Shown here in pieces: positions 1 to 8,800 of a stretch of 64,000 nucleotides of DNA; position 1 is the first letter of the stretch, and each line of letters starts with the position of its first letter. The notes under the pieces are model-generated. The model saw only the letters and a program-made list of their open reading frames with translations, had not been told where the DNA came from and searched no databases. Position numbers and translations under genes: made by a program. This stretch comes from Pararhizobium qamdonense (GTDB lineage Bacteria; Pseudomonadota; Alphaproteobacteria; Rhizobiales; Rhizobiaceae). The stretch spans positions 2,358,001 through 2,422,000 of the forward strand of contig NZ_CP119566.1 of NCBI RefSeq assembly GCF_029277445.1, given 5' to 3'.

Positions 1-51
1 CAGGTTGCGCCTGCGATCGTGTTCGAGTTGCGCCACCCGTTGGCGCATTGA
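1..51 (+). CDS. possible C-terminal tail of an upstream gene (partial)
   Basis: Frame 1 is open from the window edge for 16 codons and ends at TGA 49-51, with a C-terminus reading about FELRHPLAH. It could be the tail of a gene lying to the left. So short an open stretch is also expected by chance, and no family can be recognised. Confidence 0.22.
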   Translation, partial: QVAPAIVFELRHPLAH

Positions 52-126
52 GAACCGTTCGGATGCGAAGGCTTGGTAGCATAGGCTTGAGATGTGCGCC
101 GGTGAGGCGCGGGAGAGGACAAAGAC

Positions 127-1698
127 ATGGCAGATGTGACCGAGCAAACGGAAGATACCGGCGGACGCCGCTCGCGCGGCGAGGGCCGGGGGGCCGCAGC
201 CCGCCGTGCTTCGCGCACCGGCGGCGGCGCACCGCCATCGCTTCCCTACATCACCCGCAAAATCCGCGAGTACGAGGTTCTCGACGAGGAAGGCCTGGCG
301 CTGATCGAGGCCAATGCCGACCTTATCCTCGAGGAAATCGGCATCGAGTTCCGCGACGACGAAGAGGCACTGGCGTTGTGGAAACAGGCCGGAGCCGATG
401 TGCGCGGGCAGCGCGTGCATTTCCCCAAGGGCCTGTGCCGTCGGCTGTTGAAAACCGCACCGTCCACCTTCACTTGGCATGCGCGCAACCCTGAGCGCAA
501 CGTCCAGATCGGCGGCAAGGCGACGGTCTTCGCACCGGTCTACGGCCCTCCCTTCGTGCGCGATCTCGAAGGCCAGCGCCGCTATGCGACGATCGAGGAT
601 TTCCGCAATTTCGTGAAGCTCGCCTATATGGCGCCGTCGATGCATTCGTCCGGCGGCACGGTCTGCGAGCCGGTCGATATCCCGGTCAACAAGCGCCATC
701 TCGACATGGTCTACAGCCATATCAAATATTCCGACAAGCCGTTCATGGGGTCGGTGACGGCGCCGGAACGCGCCGAAGACACGATCGCCATGGCCAAGCT
801 GGTGTTCGGCGACGAGTTCGTCGAAAACAATTGCGTCACCCTCAACCTGATCAATGCCAACTCGCCGATGGTTTTCGACGAGACGATGGTCGGTGCCTTG
901 AAGGTCTATGCCCGGCACAATCAGGCCTGTGTCGTCTCGCCGTTCATTCTGTCCGGCGCCATGAGCCCGGTGACGGTTGCGGGAACGCTGACGCAGATTC
1001 TTGCCGAAGTGCTGGCCGGTGCCGCCTTCACGCAGCTGATCCGGCCCGGTGCGCCGGTGCTGTTCGGCACGTTTGCGGCCTCGATTTCCATGCAATCGGG
1101 CGCGCCGACCTTCGGCACGCCGGAGCCGTCGCTGGTGTCCTATGGCGCAGCCCAGCTTGCCCGCCGCCTTGGCCTGCCGTTTAGAACCGGTGGCTCGCTC
1201 TGCGGGTCGAAGGTTCCGGATGCCCAGGCAGCCCACGAATCGGCCAACACGCTGAACATGACGCTGCTTGCCGGCACGAACTTCGTCCTGCACGCCGCCG
1301 GCTGGCTCGAAGGCGGTCTGGTCTCGTCCTATGAAAAGTTCATGATCGATCAGGACCAGCTCGGCATGATGCAGAAGATGGCCGAAGGCGTGGACCTGTC
1401 CGTGGATGCGCAGGCGCTCGACGCCATCCGCGAAGTCGGCCCCGGCAGCCACTATCTCGGCTGCGCCCATACGCAGGCCAATTTCCAGACAGCTTTCTAC
1501 CGTTCGGCACTCGCCGACAACAATTCCTTTGAACAGTGGGAAATCGAGGGCGAGAAGCGCGTCGAGCAACGCGCCAATGCGCTCGCTCGCAGCTGGCTGG
1601 AACATTACGAGCGTCCGCCGCTCGATGCCGCCATCGACGAGGCCCTGCTCGATTTCATCGCCAAGAAGAAGGATTCGATGCCCGACGCCTTCACTTGA
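127..1698 (+). CDS. MttB-family (trimethylamine/glycine betaine) corrinoid methyltransferase, non-pyrrolysine type
   Basis: The 523-residue product belongs to the MttB family, which moves a methyl group from a methylamine or quaternary amine to a cob(I)alamin protein. The frame has no internal TAG, so this is a member without pyrrolysine; characterised members of that kind act on glycine betaine or similar quaternary amines rather than trimethylamine. Residues 15-40 form an Arg/Gly-rich, probably disordered N-terminal extension, and the TIM-barrel body follows from about residue 45. The ATG at 127 follows GGAGAGG at good spacing. The next gene encodes an Fe-S protein. No separate corrinoid protein gene is visible nearby. 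Glycine betaine as substrate is an inference, supported by the bmt and betaine-type ABC transporter genes within 15 kb. Confidence 0.85.
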   Translation: MADVTEQTEDTGGRRSRGEGRGAAARRASRTGGGAPPSLPYITRKIREYEVLDEEGLALIEANADLILEEIGIEFRDDEEALALWKQAGADVRGQRVHFPKGLCRRLLKTAPSTFTWHARNPERNVQIGGKATVFAPVYGPPFVRDLEGQRRYATIEDFRNFVKLAYMAPSMHSSGGTVCEPVDIPVNKRHLDMVYSHIKYSDKPFMGSVTAPERAEDTIAMAKLVFGDEFVENNCVTLNLINANSPMVFDETMVGALKVYARHNQACVVSPFILSGAMSPVTVAGTLTQILAEVLAGAAFTQLIRPGAPVLFGTFAASISMQSGAPTFGTPEPSLVSYGAAQLARRLGLPFRTGGSLCGSKVPDAQAAHESANTLNMTLLAGTNFVLHAAGWLEGGLVSSYEKFMIDQDQLGMMQKMAEGVDLSVDAQALDAIREVGPGSHYLGCAHTQANFQTAFYRSALADNNSFEQWEIEGEKRVEQRANALARSWLEHYERPPLDAAIDEALLDFIAKKKDSMPDAFT

Positions 1699-1805
1699 AG
1701 AGAGCCCGAACAAGCCAGGGAGCAAGGCGGAGCGGCGCAGGTAGCAGATTTCATCCAAAAGGAAGTCTGGCGCCCACATTACGACAGGCAGGGGCCGAAA
1801 CCGAA

Positions 1806-2507
1806 ATGAGCGGTCCCATGGCATCCAGCGATGTCTTGAACGAACTCCGTGCAGCGCTTGCGCCGCACGGAGTTTTTTTACGCGGAACGGTCTCGTTTGC
1901 CGACGGCGAACCGGCACCTGTGCTGACCAACGGGCAGGCGGTCAAAACCGTTGTCCTCATCGGAAATATCGGAGGTTCGATCTGGCCGGCTTTTGAACGC
2001 TGGCGCGAGGGTCTTCCGGATCGCGGCGGGGACAACCCGCTGGATCTCTGGTCGAAAACGGTGATCACGCCTGTGGCACGGCAACTCGGTGCCACCGCTT
2101 ATTTTCCGTCCGATCCGCCCTTTCAGCCGTTCCAGCAATGGGCGGTGCGGGCGGAAGGGCTGAAGGCTTCACCGCTCGGCATTCTCATTCATCCCGATTA
2201 TGGCCTGTGGCATGGATATCGCGGCGCTCTCGGTTTCGACCGTCACCTTGTGGCGGAAACTCCCGTCAGTCAAAGCCATGCCTGCGACCACTGTCTGGAT
2301 AAGCCGTGCCTTTCAACCTGTCCGGCAAACGCCATTCTCGCGGCAGGATTCCAGGTTATGCCGTGCCGTACCCACCTGAAAAGCCCGGAGGGCCAAGCGG
2401 GGTGCATGCAGACCGGCTGCATCGCCCGCAACGCCTGTCCGGCCGGGAGCACCTATCGCTACAGTGCACAACAGCTGCGTTTTCACATGGATGCGCTGGG
2501 TTTATAG
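1806..2507 (+). CDS. 4Fe-4S ferredoxin-like protein
   Basis: The 233-residue protein has a cluster-binding region near residues 158-180 (CDHCLDKPCLSTCPANAI), a typical CxxCxxxCxxxCP 4Fe-4S signature, followed by further cysteines in CMQTGCIARNACPAG. The arrangement recalls the C-terminal ferredoxin module of epoxyqueuosine reductase (QueG)-like proteins, but the corrinoid-binding half of QueG is not evident. ATG 1806 lies about 110 bases after the methyltransferase, so the two may be co-transcribed. Corrinoid methyltransferases need a low-potential electron donor for reactivation, which is one possible role; this is inference only. The frame is open upstream to 1536, but that part overlaps the methyltransferase and is not coding-like. 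Confidence 0.75.
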   Translation: MSGPMASSDVLNELRAALAPHGVFLRGTVSFADGEPAPVLTNGQAVKTVVLIGNIGGSIWPAFERWREGLPDRGGDNPLDLWSKTVITPVARQLGATAYFPSDPPFQPFQQWAVRAEGLKASPLGILIHPDYGLWHGYRGALGFDRHLVAETPVSQSHACDHCLDKPCLSTCPANAILAAGFQVMPCRTHLKSPEGQAGCMQTGCIARNACPAGSTYRYSAQQLRFHMDALGL

Positions 2508-2571
2508 AGTGTCTGCCTCCATTTCGCTGTTGTCACGCGACAGGATCGTATGCGTGTGACATGAGGTGAGC

Positions 2572-3342
2572 ATGTTTGGTTCTTTATCGTACGCAGCTGT
2601 CAGCATCGGACTGGCCATGACCGCATCCATACTTGCCGCCGGGAAAGCCGAGGCCGCCTGCCGTGAGGTTATGCACCTGACGCAGAGCTATGCCGTCTGC
2701 ATCTTCGATCCGGCCGCGAGCCACATCCGCATCGTTCATCGCGGCCGCGATGGCCAGCCTTATGGCGGCTTTGAACCGCTTCTGCGCGATCTGCGCCAGG
2801 AGGGCGAGTACCTGGAATTTGCCATGAACGGCGGCATGTATGAGCGCGACCTGTCATCGGTCGGCCTGCTCGTGACGGATGGTATCGAGCGCAAGGCGCT
2901 CGACCGGGGACATAGCTGGGGCAATTTCTATCTAAAACCCAATGGCGTGTTCTTCCTGGAAAAGGGCCGGGCCGGTGTGCTCGAAACCGAGGCCTATGTG
3001 GACGCGGCGGTGAAGCCGGACTTTGCCACGCAATCCGGACCGATGCTTGTCATCGACGGTCAATTGCATCCGGCGTTCCTGCCGCAGAGCGACAGCCTGC
3101 AGATCCGCAATGGTGCCGGCGTCGATCAGAACGGCATGGCAATCTTCGCCATGTCGCTGCAGCCGGTACGCTTCCATGATTTCGCGACGCTGTTTCGCGA
3201 CGGGCTCGGTTGCGACAATGCGCTGTTTCTGGATGGGTCGATCTCCAGCCTGTTTTCACCGGCACTCGATCGCTACGACAATATCCATCCGATGGGGCCG
3301 ATCATCGCTGTGATGCGAAAAATGCCGGGCTTGCAAAAATAA
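2572..3342 (+). CDS. secreted phosphodiester glycosidase family protein (DUF2233)
   Basis: This 256-residue protein begins with a clear Sec signal peptide (hydrophobic residues 5-22, likely cleavage after KAEA). The body matches the DUF2233/NAGPA phosphodiester glycosidase fold, with MNGGMYERDLSSVGLLV near residues 86-102 and a C-terminal GCDNALFLDGSISSLF block typical of the family. Bacterial relatives are exported and are thought to act on glycoconjugates or cell-wall phosphodiesters; the substrate here is unknown. I prefer ATG 2572 because GAGG sits 5 bases upstream; an in-frame GTG at 2566 overlaps that Shine-Dalgarno sequence. The sigma factor gene begins about 50 bases downstream. Confidence 0.8.
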   Translation: MFGSLSYAAVSIGLAMTASILAAGKAEAACREVMHLTQSYAVCIFDPAASHIRIVHRGRDGQPYGGFEPLLRDLRQEGEYLEFAMNGGMYERDLSSVGLLVTDGIERKALDRGHSWGNFYLKPNGVFFLEKGRAGVLETEAYVDAAVKPDFATQSGPMLVIDGQLHPAFLPQSDSLQIRNGAGVDQNGMAIFAMSLQPVRFHDFATLFRDGLGCDNALFLDGSISSLFSPALDRYDNIHPMGPIIAVMRKMPGLQK

Positions 3343-3390
3343 TTTCGATCCGGCCCAAGGATTGGCCAAGACCGAACGTCTCATACCTAA

Positions 3391-3936
3391 TTGCAATGGA
3401 ACCGGGCGGCGAATTTGGATGAGGACCTGATCGAAAGGGCGCAGAACGGCGACCGGCATGCCTTCGGCCTGCTGGTGGAGCGCCACTATGATTTCGTCCA
3501 TTCCATCGCCTGGCGCTGGTCCGGTCATGCCGTCGATGCCGAGGATATCGCCCAGACGGTGTGCCTGAAGCTTGCTCAGGCGATCCGGGCCTTTCGCGGC
3601 GCCAGCCGTTTTCGCACCTGGCTTTATACGCTGACCGTGAATGCGGCGCGCGACCACCAGAGAAGCCAGTCGCGCGAACGGCGCAATGCTGCAAACTACC
3701 TTGCCGACCCGACCAGCGACGCCGCCAACGATAACCACGATCAGGCCGAGGCGCTGTGGGCGGCCGTGCGGCAATTGCCGGAAAAACAGGGTGACGCCGT
3801 GCTGCTCGTTTATGGGGAAGGTTTGTCGCATGCTGGCGCGGGAGATGTCATGGGATGTTCGGAGGCAACCGTGTCCTGGCATGTGCATGAGGCCCGCAAG
3901 CGTTTGAAAATCCTGCTCGGCAGGGAGACGGTGTGA
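3391..3936 (+). CDS. ECF-type RNA polymerase sigma factor
   Basis: The protein (181 residues from the longest start) has the two-domain ECF sigma-70 layout: region 2 (AFGLLVERHYDFVHSIAWRW, DAEDIAQTVCLKL) and region 4 with a helix-turn-helix (LSHAGAGDVMGCSEATVSWH). It directs RNA polymerase to a small regulon. The start is uncertain because no ATG precedes region 2; TTG 3391 and TTG 3415 are both possible. Its TGA stop shares one base with the ATG of the downstream von Willebrand A gene, so the pair is translationally coupled. That is where an anti-sigma factor gene usually lies, and no classical anti-sigma gene is present. Confidence 0.85.
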   Translation: MQWNRAANLDEDLIERAQNGDRHAFGLLVERHYDFVHSIAWRWSGHAVDAEDIAQTVCLKLAQAIRAFRGASRFRTWLYTLTVNAARDHQRSQSRERRNAANYLADPTSDAANDNHDQAEALWAAVRQLPEKQGDAVLLVYGEGLSHAGAGDVMGCSEATVSWHVHEARKRLKILLGRETV

Positions 3937-6044
3937 TGAACGACGATCTGAAAAACCTGGGTCAGATGCGCCCGCCGGAACCTTCGCAGGCGGCACGCGC
4001 CCGTGCGCTGTCGCTGGCGCGTGCTGCCTATGACGAAGCCGGAAATACTGCGCAGGCCACCCAAGGAAATGCGGGTGGCCGGCGTCGAAGCTCCATGATC
4101 AACAGGCTATGGAGCCCCGTCATGAACAGAAAATTCCTCGCAGGTTCGGCCCTTGCCACGCTTCTTGTGGTGCCAGCCGCCGCTTTTCTCACGCTGGAGC
4201 TGACACGGCACGGTTTGCCGGTGGCGACAGGGGAACAGCAGGTCGAGCCGACAACCGGCGTTCAGGCACAACAGGCTGACGCAAAGAAAATGGCGCCGGC
4301 GAAACCCCGAACCGAATCCACGTCAGAGACGCTCGCTGGGCGGAGCAAGCCGGCAGCCGAGCCTTCCGGCACCCTGGCTGATCAGGTTGCCGAAAAATTG
4401 GCGGTCGAACGGGAAGCGCGGCGCAAAGGCGGTATTAAAGTCATGATCGGCAACCCGGCAGCCGAGCCTGCACAGCAGGAGGCCGAATTCGACGCGGCGC
4501 GCCAGTCGCTGGGGAAGCAATCTGCGGCACCGGCTGCGATCGCGACGCAATCGATGGCCGGTGGATCGGGTGCCGGCATCATGCGGTCACCCGCACCGGT
4601 CGATACACTCGCGCAACCGGAGGAAAACCGGGACCGGTTTACTTCGGTAGACACCAATCCGGTCAAATCCGTCGCCACCGATCCGGTCTCCACCTTTTCG
4701 GCCGATGTTGACACGGCGTCCTATTCGCTGGTGCGCAGGTCGTTGATGGCCGGGCAGATGCCGGACCGCGACAGCGTGCGGGTCGAGGAGATGATCAATT
4801 ATTTCCCCTATGACTGGCCGGGTCCAGACAGCAAGGATGCGCCGTTCAAGGCCACCGTTACAGTCCTTCCGACGCCGTGGAATACGCAGACGCGGCTGAT
4901 ACATGTGGGGATCAAGGGGTATGATGTGGCTCCGGCCACCGCGCCGCGTGCCAATCTGGTTTTCCTGATCGATGTCTCCGGCTCGATGGACGAGCCGGAC
5001 AAGCTGCCGCTCCTGAAAAGCGCGTTCCGGCTTCTGGTAGAGAAACTGAAACCCGAAGATACCGTCTCCATCGTTACCTATGCCGGCAATGCCGGCACGG
5101 TGCTTGAGCCGACAGCGATCAGGGACAAGGCGAAGATCCTGACGGCGATCGACACGCTGCAGCCGGGCGGCTCGACGGCCGGTGCGCAAGGGCTTGAGGC
5201 GGCCTATGATCTGGCCCAGCAGGCTTTCATCGAGGGTGGCGTCAACCGGGTCATGCTGGCGACTGACGGCGATTTCAATGTCGGGCCGTCGAGTGACGAG
5301 GCGTTGAAGGCGACGATCGAGGCCAAGCGCAAGAGCGGCATCTTCCTGTCGGTGCTCGGCTTTGGCCGGGGAAACTACAACGACGCGCTGATGCAGACGC
5401 TGGCGCAGAACGGCAATGGCACCGCCGCCTATATCGATACGCTGGCCGAAGCGCAGAAGTCGCTGGTCGAGGAGGCAGGATCGTCGCTCTTCCCGATTGC
5501 CAAGGATGTCAAATTCCAGGTGGAGTTCAACCCCGATCAAATCGCCGAATACCGGCTGATCGGCTATGAGACCCGCGCGCTGAAGCGGGAGGATTTCAAC
5601 AATGACAAGGTGGATGCCGGCGATATCGGCTCCGGCCATCGCGTCACCGCTGTTTACGAGATCACGCCGAAGGGTAGCCCGGCGGTGCTGAACGACGACC
5701 TGCGCTATGGGTCTGAGCCAGCGCAGGCAACTCAGCCATCCGGCGAGCTGGCATTCCTGAAAATCCGCTACAAGCAGCCGGATAGCGAGACCAGCAAGCT
5801 CATCACCACGCCGGTGACGGAAAGCAATGCGGTGGCTACGCTTGCGCAGGCGGGCGAGGATATCCGCTTCTCCATCGCGGTCGCGGCCTTTGGCCAGAAG
5901 CTGCGCGGAACGGATGCCGTATCCGCCTATCCCTATGGTTCGATCCTCGACCTTGCGTCCCGCGCAAGGGGTGATGATGCCTATGGCTACCGGGCGGAAT
6001 TCCTCAACCTGGTGCGGCTCGCCAAAAGCCTCAGCGGAGAGTAA
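3936..6044 (+). CDS. membrane-anchored von Willebrand factor type A protein (YfbK-like)
   Basis: The product has 702 residues from ATG 3936, which follows GGAG in the end of the sigma gene; GTG 3933 is an alternative. In order it has a cytoplasmic N-terminus of about 65 residues rich in Arg and Ala, a single transmembrane helix (residues ~66-87, LAGSALATLLVVPAAAF), a low-complexity Ala/Gln/Pro linker, an N-terminal YfbK domain with the block TFSADVDTASYSLVRR, and a VWA domain with a complete metal-ion site (DVSGS, TAGAQG, TDGDFN). A C-terminal DUF3520-like region ends the protein. VWA domains bind protein partners through the metal site. The topology and the coupling to the ECF sigma gene suggest a sensor or sigma-binding role, which is inference. 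Confidence 0.85.
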   Translation: MNDDLKNLGQMRPPEPSQAARARALSLARAAYDEAGNTAQATQGNAGGRRRSSMINRLWSPVMNRKFLAGSALATLLVVPAAAFLTLELTRHGLPVATGEQQVEPTTGVQAQQADAKKMAPAKPRTESTSETLAGRSKPAAEPSGTLADQVAEKLAVEREARRKGGIKVMIGNPAAEPAQQEAEFDAARQSLGKQSAAPAAIATQSMAGGSGAGIMRSPAPVDTLAQPEENRDRFTSVDTNPVKSVATDPVSTFSADVDTASYSLVRRSLMAGQMPDRDSVRVEEMINYFPYDWPGPDSKDAPFKATVTVLPTPWNTQTRLIHVGIKGYDVAPATAPRANLVFLIDVSGSMDEPDKLPLLKSAFRLLVEKLKPEDTVSIVTYAGNAGTVLEPTAIRDKAKILTAIDTLQPGGSTAGAQGLEAAYDLAQQAFIEGGVNRVMLATDGDFNVGPSSDEALKATIEAKRKSGIFLSVLGFGRGNYNDALMQTLAQNGNGTAAYIDTLAEAQKSLVEEAGSSLFPIAKDVKFQVEFNPDQIAEYRLIGYETRALKREDFNNDKVDAGDIGSGHRVTAVYEITPKGSPAVLNDDLRYGSEPAQATQPSGELAFLKIRYKQPDSETSKLITTPVTESNAVATLAQAGEDIRFSIAVAAFGQKLRGTDAVSAYPYGSILDLASRARGDDAYGYRAEFLNLVRLAKSLSGE

Positions 6045-6067
6045 GGCGCCGGTTTGGATGGTGGCAA

Positions 6068-6093
6068 ACGCCCTCCGGTCAAACGGAAGGCGT
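6068..6093. terminator. hairpin between convergent genes
   Basis: ACGCCCTCCG and CGGAAGGCGT form a 10-position stem with one mismatch around a 6-base loop. It lies between the end of the VWA gene and the end of the leftward hypothetical gene. It lacks a clear U-run, so it is a weak bidirectional terminator candidate. Confidence 0.4.
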
Positions 6094-6122
6094 CTTGCGT
6101 TCAGCCGATGGTCCTCATGCAT

Positions 6123-6470
6123 TCACGCTTTCGGATAGGCCTTTTCCAGTCCGCCGGAACGCACCAGGCCTGTGCGAAATGCCTGATAGGCCGCATGCTG
6201 GCTGGATTTGGCCGCCTCCATCAGCCGGATCTGCAACCGGGCAGGGGCGTTCGACCCCAGCCATTCGCCGAGTTTTTCGAGCTTGAGGGAATTCAGCAAT
6301 TTCGCGGTCGAGGCCAGATCGAGCTGGCGGTACAGGCCTTCGATCAGGTTTTCATCCTGTGCGGCATTTTCCATCAGCAGCAACAGATAGGATTTCTCGC
6401 TGTCGCCAAGAGCCGCCAGCTTTTCGGCAACGGCATCGCGGGCGGGAAACGGGGCGGCTGTACCGTTCAT
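6123..6470 (-). CDS. hypothetical protein, 115 residues
   Basis: This small, mostly helical protein has no signal peptide, no membrane segment and no motif I recognise. The frame stays open upstream to 6851, but that part overlaps the divergent glycosyltransferase gene. The ATG at 6470 (MNGTAAPFPARD) gives a protein with normal rhizobial codon use. A weak AAGAG sequence precedes it. It is flanked by convergent and divergent genes, so it is probably a single-gene transcript. The sequence has acidic and leucine-rich helices (SEKSYLLLLMENAAQDENLIEGLYRQL is split across residues ~24-50). Confidence 0.6.
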   Translation of the reverse strand: MNGTAAPFPARDAVAEKLAALGDSEKSYLLLLMENAAQDENLIEGLYRQLDLASTAKLLNSLKLEKLGEWLGSNAPARLQIRLMEAAKSSQHAAYQAFRTGLVRSGGLEKAYPKA

Positions 6471-6664
6471 CTCTTGGCTTTCTCTCGTGATCGGCGGGTC
6501 AATTGTGAGGAACTTTACGGACCGAGGCTGGGGCAAAACTGGATTGGGGCGCGGCAAGCAAGGCTGGCACATCCTTGGCAGTGCTAATGAAGCAATGTTC
6601 TGGTCCCATAAGCGGCGGATTTTGCCGAAAAGGCGTCCGGGCGTCTTCAGGGACGGAGAGACCA

Positions 6665-7684
6665 GTGGCCCAGCTTTCGATCTGCATGCCCAGCAACCGG
6701 CCTCTGACGACATCGCGCGCTGCGATCGAGAGCGCGCTCGCCTATGCCGGGAAAACCGGCGCGAAACTGATCGTGTCCGACAATTCCTGTGATCCGGAAA
6801 AGCGGGCGTTTCTTCAAAACCGTTCGGCCTATCTGGTCTATCATTGGTCACAGAGCGCAGATGCGTCCGGCAATTGGCTGGAAGCGATGTCGCTGGCTGA
6901 TACGCCGTTCCTGCTGCCGATGGGCGACGACGATGAAATCCATTTCAGTCCCGGCGAAACACCGGTCGATTTGTCGTCGCTGCCGCAGGACGTGGCGGGT
7001 ATTCGCCCGCAAACTCAGATCTGGACGGCTGCAGGCGGGGTCTGCCAGACGGAGCGCTATACGATCGATGCGCCAAATCCTGCCGAACGGTTGCAGGAGT
7101 TCTCCCGCAAGGTGATGGGCAATAACAGCATATTCTACAGCATATACCGGACGAGCACGTTCGTGCCGTTGCTCCAGTTCTTCACCCGCGCACATCCAAC
7201 CAAAGGCGGCTATTGCGACTGGAGCCTGTCCTTCGCACTGATCGCCAGCGGCCGGATGATCCATGATCCGTCGCTGATCTATCGCTACGATCTGGGCAAA
7301 TGGGTAACGGAAAGCGGCATCGCAGCTGCCTCAAGCGATCTCTATGAGAGGGCGGGACTGCCTGCGGACAGCGAAAAACATGCCGCTCTCCTGCGTTTCC
7401 TCGACATCCACATACTGGCGCTTCGCCACTCGCTGCAATTCACTGCAGCGGAGCGCGGCGAGGTGCTGTTGATGAACGGACGGCTCGCCATGGCGGAATT
7501 CTTAAAGAGCGTGCGGACCAATGCTCAAGATTATGACGAGGTGGTGGTCTATCTCGCCGGACTGATCGAGCAGGAGCGCAATATCGATTCGATATTTCAT
7601 CTGGCGTTGATGATGACGGATTGCATCAAGCCGGGCCTGAAGGATGGCTATATCCGCTTCTTCCAGGCTGCTACCGCCGCCTGA
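6665..7684 (+). CDS. GT-A type glycosyltransferase family 2-like protein
   Basis: The 339-residue protein starts with an N-terminal nucleotide-sugar-binding pattern (LSICMPSNRP, then KLIVSDNSCD), and a GDDDE motif at residues ~82-86 resembles the metal-binding DxD of GT-A glycosyltransferases. The C-terminal 150 residues are helical and unassigned. GTG 6665 is preferred because GGAGAG lies 4-6 bases upstream and the conserved domain begins at once; the frame is also open from 6575. No other polysaccharide genes are directly adjacent, but an O-antigen-ligase-like protein and an acyltransferase lie within 4 kb, so a role in surface polysaccharide synthesis is plausible. Donor and acceptor are unknown. 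Confidence 0.7.
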   Translation: MAQLSICMPSNRPLTTSRAAIESALAYAGKTGAKLIVSDNSCDPEKRAFLQNRSAYLVYHWSQSADASGNWLEAMSLADTPFLLPMGDDDEIHFSPGETPVDLSSLPQDVAGIRPQTQIWTAAGGVCQTERYTIDAPNPAERLQEFSRKVMGNNSIFYSIYRTSTFVPLLQFFTRAHPTKGGYCDWSLSFALIASGRMIHDPSLIYRYDLGKWVTESGIAAASSDLYERAGLPADSEKHAALLRFLDIHILALRHSLQFTAAERGEVLLMNGRLAMAEFLKSVRTNAQDYDEVVVYLAGLIEQERNIDSIFHLALMMTDCIKPGLKDGYIRFFQAATAA

Positions 7685-7692
7685 AACAAAGA

Positions 7693-7722
7693 GAGCCTAA
7701 AAATCATCCGATTTTCAGGCTC
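7693..7722. terminator. bidirectional terminator-like hairpin
   Basis: A 13-base stem with one A-C mismatch (GAGCCTAAAAATC with GATTTTCAGGCTC) and a 4-base loop lies between two convergent genes. The A/T-rich upper stem gives U-rich tracts on both strands. It probably serves both the glycosyltransferase and bmt. Confidence 0.6.
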
Positions 7723-7750
7723 CCTGATTTTGGGCGTAGGTCGAGATGTC

Positions 7751-8770
7751 TCAGCCGCGGCGGCGGCTTCCGCGTTCGCGGGCCGGGGCCGAGGGGCCTT
7801 CGTTGGCGGTCTTGTTGCGCATCGGGCCGATGCGCTCGACGATGGTTTCAACGGTTGGCCGTTCGCCCGGCACGTAGCTGTCGAGCGCCACGCGCATCGC
7901 GGCCAGATGCTCGCACGAGGTGCCGCAGCAACCGCCGATGATTTTTGCGCCGGCATCGCGGGCAAGACGGGCATAGTCGGCCATCAGCGGCGGCGTGCCG
8001 GAATAATAGATTTCCGAGCCGCGGAATTCCGGAATGCCGCAATTGCCCTTGATGATGATATTGGCCTGCGGGTTGGCATCGGTCATGTCGAGCAGCGACG
8101 ACAGGATGTCGGATGCGCCAACGCCGCAATTGGCGCCGGTTGCAACCGGACCGCTGCCAATGTCCTGGGCGACCGCGAACATATCCTTCGGATGCAGGCC
8201 CATCATCGTCTTGCCGGCCGTGTCGAACGAACCGGTATAGACATAGGGCAGACCGACCTTGACGGCTGCTTCTGCGGCCGCACGGATTTCGTCTGCGGCC
8301 GACATGGTCTCGATCCAGGCGACTTCGGCGCCGCCGGCCTTCAGGCCCTCGATCTGCTCGACGAATGCTTCGACCGCATCCTCATAGCTCATGGCGCCCA
8401 GCGGGATCAGCAACTCGCCGGTCGGGCCGACCGAACCGGCCGTGATCACCTTGCGCGGAGCCTTGTCGGCAACGGCACGGGCGATTTCGGCTGCGCGCTT
8501 GTTGAGATCGTAGACGCGATCCTGGGCCTGGTGCAGTTTCAGGCGGTGGCGCGTGCCGCCGAAGGAGTTGGTGAGGATGATGTCGGCGCCGGCATCGACG
8601 AAATCCTGATGCAGCTTGGTGATGTTGTCAGGCTTGGCTTCGTTCCAGAGTTCCGGGGCCTCGCCCGCTTCCAGACCCATCGCAAACAGCGAGGTTCCGG
8701 TCGCACCGTCGGCGAGAAGCACGCCCTTTTCAGCGAGCAGGTCGGAAAGCGGATTGGCGTGCACGGTCAT
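7751..8770 (-). CDS. bmt: betaine-homocysteine S-methyltransferase
   Basis: This 339-residue protein has the homocysteine S-methyltransferase (Pfam S-methyl_trans) fold. The N-terminus reads LLADGATGTSLF, and the zinc ligands are the cysteine in GANCGVG and the pair in IGGCCGTSCEHL. In rhizobia this enzyme (Bmt) makes methionine from homocysteine using glycine betaine as methyl donor. An Arg-rich tail (RERGSRRRG) ends the protein. The ATG at 8770 is chosen because AGGA lies 6 bases upstream; a second in-frame start at 8788 has no such signal. A 24-bp palindrome 30 bases upstream is probably its operator. The MttB-family gene and the quaternary-amine transporter in this window fit the same metabolism. 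Confidence 0.88.
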   Translation of the reverse strand: MTVHANPLSDLLAEKGVLLADGATGTSLFAMGLEAGEAPELWNEAKPDNITKLHQDFVDAGADIILTNSFGGTRHRLKLHQAQDRVYDLNKRAAEIARAVADKAPRKVITAGSVGPTGELLIPLGAMSYEDAVEAFVEQIEGLKAGGAEVAWIETMSAADEIRAAAEAAVKVGLPYVYTGSFDTAGKTMMGLHPKDMFAVAQDIGSGPVATGANCGVGASDILSSLLDMTDANPQANIIIKGNCGIPEFRGSEIYYSGTPPLMADYARLARDAGAKIIGGCCGTSCEHLAAMRVALDSYVPGERPTVETIVERIGPMRNKTANEGPSAPARERGSRRRG

Positions 8771-8800
8771 GGGAAATCCTGATCTCATCGGGTTTTCTAA

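Noticed and set aside
4587..6122. 511-codon minus-strand frame opposite the VWA gene
   Set aside because: No domain can be recognised, and the plus strand has an intact VWA metal site.
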